From the NCBI GenBank assembly GCA_000349905.1, contig KB722737.1, forward strand, positions 1,138,503 through 1,202,502: DNA of 64,000 nucleotides. Reading direction: 5' to 3'. Numbering within the stretch: position 1 is the stretch's first letter; each line of letters begins with the position of its first letter. Below the pieces are notes generated by a model. It did no database searches. It was not told where the DNA came from and saw nothing but the letters and a program-made list of their open reading frames with translations. Positions 33,014 through 44,409 of the stretch are shown in pieces. The position numbers and the translations under genes are program-made. This DNA is from Volvariella volvacea V23 (taxonomy: Eukaryota; Basidiomycota; Agaricomycetes; Agaricales; Pluteaceae).

Positions 33014-36000
33014 TCAAGAAAATAAATCAAGACGGACAAGCGCGTGGGTAGGTGAGGGTAAGGATACCCTGTACCTCAACTCTAGTGAGGACGTCATGAC
33101 TCTGAAGCGTTGGGCACTTTAATTATCATCAGACGTGCAGGGGCATCATAGGAATACTCAAGTTGCAGCCTTGAAGTTCGAACGAGAATAAGTAAACGAG
33201 AAAAGTATCGAAAGCAACCGTACGCACTCGGTAAGGAATTCCTTGAGTTTGTCCCTCTGCTTTGAACTGGTTCCTCCTTTTTTAGCCAGTTTAACCTGTA
33301 TTGTGTTGCTAACGGTGCCAGGATAGAGCAATTGCTCCAGTGCATCTTGGACCGGTGATAGCGATGGGTCTTGGCCAGCCCCACTAAGGTCTAGAACCTC
33401 AGGTGGTTCATCCAAAACATTGACTTCTACAAAACCATCGCCAAAGGGTGAGTAGGTTCAGATCACAGAAAGACGGAGCGAAAAAGTCCTTACCCTTGAA
33501 GACACTCTCGATCCTCCCATTCAGCTTCTCTTTCTTATTCTCCGCTTTCCTAATCTCCTGCTGGATGCTCCTCATCTCACCCACGCCTTCCTTACCCAAC
33601 GCCATAGCCTCGCTCCTCCTAAAATTCAACTCCGAAATCACCTTGTTCAACTGCACAGCCTTCCTCGTGAGCTCCAACGCTCTCACCAACCGATCCTGCG
33701 TGACATCCGGCTCCGTCGTCAGACTATCCTTCCCAGTCGACGCAGGCCCATCCGACGACGACGACGAATCATCCAGCGCCCCAACCAAAGACCGCCGAAG
33801 GATCTGCGTGGGCACCTGGGACTGCGCCCTCCCCTTGCCCCTCTGCGTCAGAACCTCCGCGTCCTCTATATCCGCGTCTGCCTCGGCAAGTCTCGCCGCC
33901 TCCTCAGCCTCGAGCTCGGCCTGAGTGATGACCGTGCTCTGCGACCGAGGAGGCTCGATGCCGACCAACCCCAACGCAGAAGTGCTCTGCATCGACATCT
34001 GAGATTGACGCGTCTGAGCCTGAGTCGCACCTGCAGCTGCACCTGCCGCCGGTGCGGTCCTCGAGCTGCCTGCCCTTCCGGCTCCGAGCTGCGATGACGA
34101 CGATTTCCGCTGAACAGGTGCAGCAGGGCCCGGACCTGGGCCGTGACCTGGACCTGGACCCGCTGAAGCAGAGGGCCTGGGAGCAGCAGATCCCGACGTC
34201 CCCGCTCCAACGCCAGTGTTCGAACCACCTCCTCCTCCGTTGTCGTTTCCACCCTCGCCATCTCCACCGAAAAAGCTTCCCCAGAAACTCGTCTTCTTTT
34301 TCGGCTGTGGCGGGGGCTGTGGTGTAGTAGAGGACACGGGAGGAGGCTGAGATGGTTGCGATTGTCGTCTTTCCCGTTCTTGTGGTTTTTGCTGCTGTGG
34401 TTGCTGCTGTTTCTGCTGCTCCGACGCCTGTCTCGAAGGAGGTCGTTGTGGAGCTGCAGACGACCGCATTTGTTGGCTCTGTTCAGCCACCGCTTCGGAT
34501 GTCGTAGTACCAACAACAGGCGTTGCAGCCCGGGTATGGCTCGCGCTGGGGATTCTAGAGGTAGGTCCACCTGAACCAGGTTTGCTGGTCGTAGGAGCAG
34601 CAGCAGCAGCGGGAGCCGGGGCGGGGGTGGAAGACGTGGCATTCTTCTCCTTCTCCTTTTCCTTCTCTTTGTCTTTGTCTTTCCCCTTGCCAGATGGTTT
34701 GGCTTCTGCAGCGGGCGGTTGTGGTTTTGGGGCCTGTTCTCCTTGTGCCTGGGATGGAGCCTCCGCTTGCGACTTTGACTTTGGCTGAGATTGAGGTTGT
34801 GGTTCCGTTGCAGGTGGTGGTGGTGGTACACCCGTAGTTGAAGGTGGTCTCGAAATCCCTTTATTGGCCGTAGCAGCAGGAGGAGCAGGGGCAGAAGCAG
34901 TGGCAGGGGCATTATCAACTGGTTTCTATACAATTGGCAGCATTCAAGCAAAAAAACACATATCCCAAATGACAGCGACAGCGACATGACATAAATATAG
35001 CAAGGGCATGACACAAAAACAAAAAAAAGAGACAGCATGATATTAGCAATTCCTATTCATTCATTTCCCTTTACCCCCAACAGAACGTCGTACCTGAGAC
35101 TGACCAGAGCCCCCCTTCGTCTGCGACTTGGACAGCGCAGGCATGCTGACGACGCTGCCCGCCTTGTCGGCCGGCTCCCTCTCCTTCCCTTTCCCACTCG
35201 ACGTAGGGCCTACGACGACGGACTGCGCCTTCACAGGCGTCGGCAGCGGGATCCTTGATTGCGAGGACGGCGGTGGCTGCTGCTGCTGCTGTGCTTGGTT
35301 ATCGGCACTGGCGCTACTCGCAAGCGCGGATGGGGCCCGTTCGTGGTGGCTGCCGCCGCCGCTGCGTCCTTGTGCGGGCGGTATTGGCAACGGAGCGGGG
35401 CTCACAGTCGTTTCAACCGGCGTCTGCGTGTCCTGCTGTTGCACCTGGCTGATACGCTGCTGAATGGGCGCTTGGACAGGCTGAGGCTGAGGTGGTGGTT
35501 GCGGTTGAGGCTCTGGTATCGAGGCCACCATGGATGGAACTCCGGAACCAACAGATGCTTTTCGTTGGGGCGGTTGAGGCTGTCGTATGCGGGGGATGCC
35601 ACTTGGGGTGGTGCTGGATTTGCCTGCAGAGGCGGGAGTGGGGACATCGCGGGGGTTGGACACCTTTTTGGGGGGCGTTAAGGGCGCGACTGGCGCTTGG
35701 TCGGCTACTTCTTCGTGGTGTGAGGAGGTGTGGATGGACCGAGAGGGCGACGCGATGGACGTGTGTCTTGAACCTCTGCTGGGACTGCCCTCCAGCTCCT
35801 TAAGCGTCTTCCCTGAAGGCATGGTTCTAATGGTCCTCATATCAGCAAAGGAAGGCGGTTCTTCTGTGGCCATTGATTGACGCAATTCAGGATCCACTGG
35901 ACCCTGCCTTGAGTGGCGAGCAGAAGCAGTGGCAGATGGGGTTGGCAGGTGACCCTGGATTCGTCGAACGGGCGTCACAAACGAGCCTCCTGGGCTCTGA

Positions 36001-36986
36001 GAAATCGGTATTTCTAGCTCTTCATCCGGAATGTCTCCTGGGTGTATACCGGAGCGATCAATTGTGGCTATACGAGTTGAAGCTGAACCAGCTGAAGAAG
36101 TCGAGGACGATAAATTCTCCCCATCCAAGTCATCCGTAAATCTGGTTGAAGCATCGTGACCGCGCGTCCGAGTGCCCGTGTGTTGAGTTGTGTACGTGAA
36201 ATGTGATGTAGCGTGAGCGGTGCCGAGTAATGAAGGACCAGAAAAGGATAGCGATGAGAGACTAGCAGACTGCGAGGAATTGTAATCAGGAGAGCGCATG
36301 GAAGCTTGTGGGGTCATGCCAGTTGTGTTGGACGATGCGTAACCTGGTAGCGCGCCAGGGGGACGTCTGCGTACAGCTGTTGCTGGCTGACTCCGCGTAA
36401 AGGACGAGCCATGGCTGGAGACGGGCGTGATTGTTGTGGGATATGAGGCCATGCTCATGCTACGAACTTCTGTAACATGAGAGGGCGGCCTCGAGGAGGA
36501 ATGAACGCGGGTGCTCCGGGAGCCACTTGTTGCAGGTATAGAAGGAATGGATCGTGAGAGGTTGTCCAAGTCGCGCTCAATGCTCTTCCAGAAGCCTCCT
36601 AGACCAAGCTCTTTGAGAACCTGAGGAACAAGGTCTGCCAGAACCCATCCAAGGCACGACCAGACCACAGTTAGCGCAAGCCGAGAGGGGTCTTGAGTAA
36701 GAGCGTAGTCGAGGAAAAGGCGAACAGCAAATGCAAGGTATGGATCAAAGACTTTGCGCGAGCGGCGGTTTCTCTTGACAAAGTGTTGCATGACGATACC
36801 CTCCCAAATCCCAATCAAACTCCCGACGAGCTTCAGGTCGTGTCCGGTGACGAGATCGATGAAATAGCGTGTCGACAGGCCAACGCCTGTGGCGAACAGG
36901 TGGTCCATGAACGATGCGACGCGATCATTGAGGCCGAGAGCAGCAGAATTTGATGAGAAGACGGTGGACACTGAGACGACGCTCAT
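33014..36986 (-). CDS. large low-complexity protein, 1208 aa, unknown function
   Basis: Four exons on the minus strand, 36986-35094, 34925-33494, 33426-33228 and 33116-33014, with phases that close to 1209 codons. The first ~190 residues are ordered and hydrophobic (TRYFIDLVTGHDLKLVGSLI, RLALTVVWSCLGWVLADLVP) and may be membrane-associated or a helical domain. A Ser/Pro/Gln/Gly/Ala-rich central part of ~750 residues follows, with polyQ runs, a Lys/Glu/Asp run (GKGKDKDKEKEKEKEKN) and KKKTSFWGSFFGG. A C-terminal ordered region of ~200 residues contains LTRKAVQLNKVISELNFRRS and other coiled-coil-like sequence. I recognise no family. The long GC-rich repeats make both other frames open over long distances. 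The last exon is the least certain. Confidence 0.72.
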
Positions 36987-37106
36987 CGTCGTTCCAAATC
37001 AAACCTTTTTCTCAGGCCTGTGAGGTTCAACAATCTTTGGCTTGGCGCTCGCTTGATTTGGCTCACCCTGAGCGCTTGTACAATACATTGGATACAGCGA
37101 ATTCAG

Positions 37107-38038
37107 CTAGGTCTGTGGAAGTGCTACTTGGAACAAAGCCGCGCTGCCACCAGCAGTGTACCCAGCATCGACGGGGAGAATGACTCCCGTCATCCAGCGC
37201 GCCTCATCGCCTGCTAGGAAGCGCACCGCACACCCACAATCCCAGCCGTACCCCTCGGTCTTCAGCAGATTGCTCTCTGCTCGTGTTTTTCGTAGTTCCT
37301 CGGATAGTCCTCCTGAATAGATCATTGGTGTGTACAACGTGCCTAACATGAAATTAGCATCTGCCTGTAGCAGTAGTCACTGGTTCGCGTACCTGGGCAG
37401 ACACAATTGACCCTAATACCCAATGGGCCATGGTGGGCAGCCATAGCTCTTGTCATGTTCACCACCGCGCCCTTGCTCGTAGAGTACAGCAAGGCAGGCC
37501 CTCCCCCAACTAGACCGGCGATGCTGGAGATGTTTACTATGCTGCCTCTTCCACTGATGGGGTGCCGCTCATTCCTTGCCATCGCAGGGACTGCGTACTT
37601 GGTCATCAGCATCATGCTCGTCACATTGACCTCCAAGCCTCTCGCCCAGTCCACCGGGTCCACATCCGGCGCAGTCCCCACCGGTCCTCCAATCCCCACA
37701 TTATTAACCAAAATGTCCAGCCGCCCATACGTCTCGACGGCCACATCCACAATCCTCTTGCAATCCCCCTCATTCGTCACATCTGCTTGCACCGCAACCG
37801 CCCTCCCTTTCCCAAACTCGCCCTCGATCATCGACACGGTTCGCTGCGCCCACTCGATGTTCAAATCCGCGCAAACCACATTGGCGCCCGCTTCTGCCAA
37901 CAGGATCGCTGCCGCCCTGCCATTCCCAATTCCATCCGCTCTAGACCCAGCGCCTGTCACGATCGCGACGCGGGAAGCCAAGGATCGACTCGGTCTTGGA
38001 GGGATCTCCGAGTCGTGGAGGACGCTATCGCTCGACAT
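37107..38038 (-). CDS. classical SDR-family oxidoreductase
   Basis: A 293-aa NAD(P)-dependent short-chain dehydrogenase/reductase, 3-oxoacyl-ACP-reductase/FabG-like. Exons 38038-37393 and 37342-37107. The cofactor motif VAIVTGAGSRADGIGNGRA has an expanded glycine loop, NNVG replaces the usual NNAG, and the catalytic residues are Ser in VNISSIAG and Tyr/Lys in YSTSKG. The cofactor-side LYTPMI and the terminal WMTGVILPVDAGYTAG are typical of the family. The carboxy extension GGSAALFQVALPQT is short. Substrate unknown; it should be cytosolic. It lies 120 bp downstream of the large low-complexity gene's start on the same strand. Confidence 0.92.
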
Positions 38039-38986
38039 CTCTTTGGCAACAAAGGGTGGTCGATGTAGTGGACTCTAGATAAGTGGTACCGCATCAATGT
38101 GGGGGCTCCCCGCTCCAGTTCGGCCGACATGCCTTGAATTTCAAAATGGTTCAGGTCCATCAAATGGGACTCCAAATTGGAGCCAAGCAGACTTTTCATG
38201 GTGTATCCTTACTCCTTGCCCTCGTATTGAGATCCACATTAACGACTTTGCCAGCCTTGTTGATGCACGCGCATGGCAGCTGGTCAACCCTGTGTGCGAC
38301 ATCACCGAACCTAGCTCACGGTAGGAACTATTCCATACTACCCACTCCCACTTTGAATTGTTTCAATCACGTGTATCATGAGACAGACTGCTTCCGGAGC
38401 GCCGTACGGGAATTCAAAAAAAATCACCGAAGCTAGGGGTTCTAGTTTGCCGATATGAGTAACTCCACAGTGGTCATACTGTAGCAAGTGAACGGATGTG
38501 TATTCCCCGAGAATGTATTTCCCGTCTCTCGGGGAATACCTAGACCTCGGGCGGCAATGACCAAGCAGGGACCGACAAATTTCAGTTCGGTCAGGGTGGT
38601 CAATAGTCACGCTTCAAATGCAAGGCGTACGTGCCGTGGCATAAGCAATAATGGTGATGGGATATGTGCATGAGGTTGGGTACTGCAGGCCATTATTCGA
38701 ATTCACCCTCATAGGAGCGATGCCAAGGGCGTTGCGCTATTTATAGCTGGGAGTGGCTCTTGAGCGCTGATGTGCCAGAGATAATTAACGTAACACAACT
38801 CGAAAAAGAAGCCTAAGACACGGCGACGAGCCAGGCTAGCCATGACGTTCGAGACAGCTGTGTGGGCGATCAACTAGGGTAGGAGTGCCCGGCGGACTTG
38901 GGAGCACGTAGCCAACACAGCCCAATAAATAAATTGTCTATGTACTCCTCCAAAAGGGCTAGCTAGCTAGCTGTACTGAAGCACGA
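38039..38986. other. intergenic; contains inverted repeat
   Basis: Promoter side of the SDR gene and 3' flank of DUF4246 copy B. No supported gene. A 13-bp inverted repeat is annotated separately, and a short GCTA tandem lies near 38959-38971. Confidence 0.6.
38500..38539. repeat. 13-bp perfect inverted repeat
   Basis: GTATTCCCCGAGA at 38500-38512 is the exact reverse complement of 38527-38539, separated by 14 nt. It could be a dimeric regulator site or a stem-loop about 460 bp upstream of the SDR start at 38038. Confidence 0.7.
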
Positions 38987-41076
38987 TCAATGTTCACAAA
39001 GCGATATCTCGGTAGAATGAAAAGCCTTATCGTGATCCAGCACAAAACTCCTCCTCTCCTCCATCAACTGCAGCCTCAGCTCCTTCGCCTCCTCCATCCC
39101 TATGGGGAACTCCTCCACCTTCTCAAACACCAAGTCCTGCAATTCCCGAGGCAGCTCCTTCACCGCACCGCCTTTCATGCCCGGACCAATACCGCTTTTG
39201 CGAAGTTCCTCCGCCCACCAGTCTTTCCTCTGACAAGGCACATGAGCTGTACTAATCACGCGAAGGTTAGGGTCCACTAGGAACAGGGCGAGAATTTTTC
39301 TGTGTCCGGGCTTGGTCGGATCGGCGAGCTTGAACGGCTGCACTTGGTGCTGGAGAATATTCGGGAACGTCAACAATCGCCCTTCGCGCGTCTCGACTGA
39401 GCCGACTTGTTGGACGGACGACGACCAGCTTTCGAGGCCGTACAGCTCTGTGAGCCAGTCGTGCTCGTCTTGCTGGTAATTCACAGAGGTGAGGGTGGAC
39501 GGCGAGGCTTGTTGTCGGAAGGCTAGGTGGCTCGTTGCGGTGTTTTCGTTGTCGTAGTAGTACAGTGCAGTAGCACAGATGTGTTCATTCTGATGAGCGT
39601 AATGCAACGATGCAACTCAGCAAACTGCATCGAGGAGATGAACAAGCTATAGTCGTACCAGCTGTCCCTCTACATGCCACGTCCCGCCCTCATACTCCGG
39701 CTTCTCGGGCGTCAGATGGATGTTCGCTAGCTTGACAATAACTTGCAGCCCTCGGTCACCATATTCCTTCACCAGGTCCACAATTTCCTCCTCCGGCAGT
39801 GGCCGAGTTCCCCTCCAAGGGGTGGGGTCAGGAACGATGAGGGTTTTGCCACCATCGTCGCCGTCGTCGTCGTCGTTGTCATCATCATCATCTTCCCCAT
39901 CTTCATCGTCGTCGTCATCGTCATCATCCCCGTAGTCATACTCGACCTCGAGGTATCGGATCCGGGGGCAAGGGATATCGCGCGGCTTATACCTCAATGG
40001 TGTTAACGTGCTATTCCACAACGGGATGGCGTACGAAATGATCTTCTCAATCACTTCGTATAGCTTCGGAAATTTAGCAGGATGTAGGTTGTTGATGTAA
40101 CTCGTTATTCTGTAGAGTTTGGACTTGAGCACAGGTCGGACGGTAGAAATGAGACCTTACCTTGACTGAATTCTTCCTTCTGCATCTTTACCAATTTCAA
40201 CCTCGCACGGTAACCACTGGAATCGCCCGCTAAATGGGACATGGGGGTCCTTCTTTTGCCAACTCCAAGCCGAAGCTTCTTGTTGAGTCTCCTCCACACT
40301 TGGTATTGGTATGACCTTTCCTTCTCCGCATCTCTCGACACAGTCGTCCAAGCTCGTCAAACTATCCTCCAGTATCCTCGTCTTCCCATAGACCAACGGG
40401 AACAAAGAAGGGTGCACCAAGTCCAGGACCTTCTCGTCCGAACCAGGATGCCAATCTTTGTCCTTCTCGGGGACATCTTCGAGTGGCCTGACGGCCTGAC
40501 GAAGCTCCAGCTTAAGCTCCTCAGGAACAGCAGTATCGGACTTGACCACGTCCCCGTTGTAAACGTAGACATAGCCCGTCTTCTGATATATCGCAGCGCG
40601 GTAGCGGAGCTCGTCGATACACCACTCCATCATAGCGGCCGTTATATCCTGATTTGGATCAGAGAGGGCTTCTTCCTTCCACCTATCAACAATTTTCTCG
40701 TCAAAGACCTAGGGTGTCGTGTCCGTGAGCTAGTTGAGGCGGGCGAGATGTTGAGGGAGACAGACTTTCTTGTCCCATTCTGGTTTGTCGGTTATGGCGT
40801 TCATGATGTGCACCATCGTGATCTCTCTGAGCATCAACGGTGGAAGGCTGCATGACCGCGCAACGGTGCGTAAGCTCCCACAGATCCGGGGCAAAATCGA
40901 GAAAGTAAGACGTACGCGGTGCGCGCATTTCTCGTCTCCCTAATATCAGTCGCGTTTGGGAACACAAAGCCCTCTGGTTCATAATTAACAGGAAGACCAA
41001 ACCCGGGGAGCTGAAATCTGGTCGGCCTATTTGAAGTGGATGGGCAGGGCTCGAGGTTATCCATTTCTTCGACCAT
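38987..41076 (-). CDS. DUF4246 family protein, copy B
   Basis: A 614-aa paralogue. Minus-strand exons 41076-40916, 40847-40766, 40708-40161, 40109-39659 and 39589-38987. Its last exon (603 nt) and second exon (82 nt) have the same lengths as in copies A and C. Family motifs: QLPGFGLPVNYEPEGF, DITAAMMEWCIDELRYRA, KDKDWHPGSDEKVLDLVHPS and NNLHPAKFPKLY. The putative metal site is kept (GGTWHVEGQL, ILQHQVQPF, GHRKILALFL). Exon 4 carries an acidic run of some 30 Asp/Glu-dominated residues encoded by a GAC/GAT-type triplet expansion (about 39850-39950). The N-terminus is shorter than in A and D, lacking their acidic leader. Confidence 0.9.
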
Positions 41077-41522
41077 AGTTCGTCGTTCGGCGTAGGCAGG
41101 TCAAGTTACGAGCTCAAGTTGATGGGGGGCACCCAAATTTTTATAGGAGTGCAGGGAGAGTGCCCGAGATGCTATCTTGGTTTGTGAGGCAATCCACAAA
41201 TAGGCGAGTCCCAGTGATCCGGGAAGGTCGTAATATGCATAGCATCATTTACGAGATCTATCGCAGGTTCATCGGTTTCACCCAGGCGAAGGAACACATG
41301 AGCCAGGTCGGGAAGCGGGTGTGGGACAAGACCACAGGCCATGGAGCGTGAGTACCAAGAGCTATCGGGACCGACAGTGTCCGTGGGGAGATCCTCCGTT
41401 GTTTGGGCCTATTTATGTAGAATATATCATATGTTCAGATGTGCCCTGGGAGCAATGACATTGGAGGAGCGCTTATGACGCTATTTGTAACTAACGTACA
41501 CCGCAATCGACTCGCATTGTGC
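41077..41522. other. intergenic, promoter of copy B
   Basis: A TATA-like CCTATAAAAATT (minus strand, about 41136-41147) lies some 60 nt upstream of the copy B ATG. Nothing else supported. Confidence 0.5.
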
Positions 41523-43720
41523 CTAGTGTTCGCAAAGGGCAACCTCCATCGACCGGAAAGCCTTGTCATGCTGCAACACGAATCCCTTTCTCTCCTCCAT
41601 CAGTTCCAGCCTCATTTCCTTCGTCTCCTCCATCCCAATGGGGAACTCTTCCACACCGTCGAAGACCAGATCCTGCAATTCAACGGGCAGCTCCCTTATC
41701 GCTCCGTTTGTCATACCTAGCCCAAACCCAGTCTGGCGAATCTCCTCCGCCCACCAATCCTTCCGCTGACAAGGTACATTTGCCGTGCTAATAACACGGA
41801 CATTTGGGTCCACCAAGAACAGCGCCAGGATCTTCCTATGTCCAGGTTTGGTCGGATCTGCCAGTTCAAACGGCTGTACTTGGTGTTGGAGAATATTAGG
41901 GAACGTAAATAGACGTCCTTCACGGGTCTCTACCGAACCAACTTCTTGGATCGCCGCAGACCAGTTGTTCATACCGTATAAATCATAAAGCCAGTCATCG
42001 TCGTTTTGCTCGTAACTCACTTCCATGAGCGTAGTCGCTTCCGATTGCTGGCGGAAGGCCAAGTGACTGGGCGTGATGTTTTCGCTATCGTAGTAATATA
42101 GCGCTGTAGCACATATACGTTCATTCTAATACGATGCCTGTCAGGACGTCATTCAGAAGTGCAAATCGGAATTGGTCTTACCAATCGTCCCTCGACGTGC
42201 CATGTTCCGCCTTCATACCGCGGCTTCTCGGGTGTGAGGTGAATGTTTGCTAGCTTGACGATGATTTGCAGTCCTCGGTTACCGTAGTCCTTGACCAAGT
42301 CCACGACTTCATTCTCAGGAGCGAGCTTGGGACCTGTCCACTCAGGAGCATCAGGAACCACAAGTATTCTACCGTCGTTTTCACTGTTATCGTCGTCGTC
42401 GTCGTCGCCATCATCTGCCTGTCCTCCTTCCTCGCTTCCGGCACGGGCCTGAGCTTCACTCTCGCCCCCTTCCTCACTGTTAACCTCGACCTCACCTTCA
42501 CCTTCACCCCCTTCTTCGTCATCGTCGTTGTCATCGTCATCATCACTATCAGCCCAATAGTATTGGACAATGCTATATTCGATTCTGGGCCAGGGAACAT
42601 CACGCCATTCGTATTTCAGAGGAGTAAGCGTGCTATTCCACAATGGAATTGCACAAGAGATGATCTCCTCCACGATTTGGTACAGTCTAGGAAACTTTGC
42701 AGGATGCAAATTGTTGATGTAGCTAGTTATCCTGAGGAGAGAATAATGTTAAATAACCGGACATTGAGAATGAGGCAGCACGTACTTTGATTTCACCTTT
42801 CCTTCCTCATCCTTGCTGATTTGAACCTCGCACGGCAACCACTGGAATCGCGCACTAAACGGAACATAAGGCACTGACTGCCACGCATACCGGTTATTTT
42901 TCTGCTGCGTTTCTTCTTCTTTAGGCACTGGTGCAATCTTGCCTTGTCCGCATCTCTTCACGCAATCCTCCAAACTCGTCAAGCTATCCTCCAGCACTCG
43001 CGTTCTACCGTAAACCAGCGGGAACAAGGACGGATGCACAAGATCCAAAACCTTCTCATCTGAGCCTGGGTGCCAATCCTTATCCTTGTCCGGGACGTCC
43101 TCGAGCGGCCTGACTGCATCCCTCAGTTCCAACTTGAGTGCCGCAGGAACAGCGATGTCAGATTTGACCACATCCCCATTGATAACCCTGATATGCCCAG
43201 TCTTCTGATAGATAGGAGCGCGGTAACGAAGCTCGTGGATGCACCACTCCATCATGGCGGGCGTGATACTCTGTGCGCTGTCCGCAAGCGCCTCCCCCTT
43301 CCACTTTGAAACGATTTCGTCATTGAAAACCTAATTCGTCGTCTCCATGAGCGAGCGGGTCGTCGGCGAAGAAAGGCGACAATTTGAAGACGTACCTTCT
43401 TATCCCATTCTGGCTTATCCGTGATGAGATTCATGATTTGCAGCATCGCGATCTCCCTTAGCATCAACGGCGGCAATCTGTGTTATAGAAGAAGACTGCA
43501 TGAGTACTCGAAAACACAAGGTACACGCAAACGATTTTAAAATAAGTATATCTCGAACTCACGCGCTATCAGAACGACCGGTCTGTGCCAAATCCGTTGA
43601 ATTCGGGAATGTGAACCCCTCGGGCGCATGATTCACAGGCAAACCAAAACCGGGGAGCTGAGATCTTGTTGGTTTACCTGAAGTGAGCGCGTTCGTCGGT
43701 TCCGCTTCATTTCCGGACAT
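41523..43720 (-). CDS. DUF4246 family protein, copy C
   Basis: A 645-aa paralogue. Minus-strand exons 43720-43563, 43477-43396, 43330-42786, 42731-42182 and 42125-41523. Motifs are SQLPGFGLPVNHAPEGF, SITPAMMEWCIHELRYRA, KDKDWHPGSDEKVLDLVHPS, NNLHPAKFPRLY, GGTWHVEGRL, ILQHQVQPFEL and GHRKILALFL. Exon 4 is 135 nt longer than in copies A and D because of an Asp/Glu/Gly-rich insertion (about 42370-42550) built from simple triplet and hexamer repeats. Copies B and C are direct head-to-tail neighbours and share the short N-terminus, so they probably arose by local tandem duplication. Confidence 0.9.
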
Positions 43721-43880
43721 GGTCGCAGGCCAGGCGAGGAGCGCTCTTGGTAGAAAGGTAGAAGAGTTGATGGTGCACGCGTATGTTCAGGCTAGGTAGT
43801 GCCGGGAAAGATGTTGAGCTTGCTGGTGATGGGTTTTCCGCAGGTATAGAGGAGCTTTGATGGAGGACATGGTAACGGTG

Positions 43881-43890
43881 AGCATTTATA
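43881..43890 (-). promoter_or_regulatory. TATA box of DUF4246 copy C
   Basis: TATAAATGCT on the minus strand, about 160 nt upstream of the ATG; same 10-mer as before copies A and D. Confidence 0.55.
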
Positions 43891-44409
43891 TAACGCACCC
43901 TCAAGCGCCCATAAAACTTCTTCGACTCCAGTGCAACGCGACGATCAGTGAACCCTTCTCGTTATCGTGCCACACGACGGGCGCACAATGACTAGAGTCG
44001 GGATCGAGTCAAGCAGCACCCTTTTCGCATTGCATCGCAACGCCCAAGTCACCGACGCTCAGCGGGCGGGTGCAAGCCTGAGCGCGCTTTGTCTTGGCCA
44101 ATTGCGGCACAACTCGTGGTGAGACGGGATTGCAGATCGATCCGTATTTGGAAGGTGCTCTCGGCTCCGAGATCACCGCCTCCGCAAGTTTGGGATGTAA
44201 ACTGATTATCCACTCCGGTCAACTGCGAGCCCGTCTTCAATCATTTTGAAAAGAGAGGGCCATCAGTAAAGTACGTGAACAAAGGCTGCATCGTGCCAGA
44301 TATTGCAGGATACAAAACCAAGGACGGAAGAACCAAGTAAACGCCTGCGTGCAGTATGTAAAAGTAAGGACAATCGGAGATACGCCCATAAAGACCAAAT
44401 GAGCTCGTC
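43891..44409. other. intergenic, no supported gene
   Basis: Upstream of copy C and 3' flank of receptor gene 1. Confidence 0.6.

Noticed and set aside
33866..35038. 390-codon minus-strand open frame rich in Arg/Leu/His
   Set aside because: It is the alternative frame of the GC-rich low-complexity gene at 33014-36986, whose reading frame has consistent splice phases.
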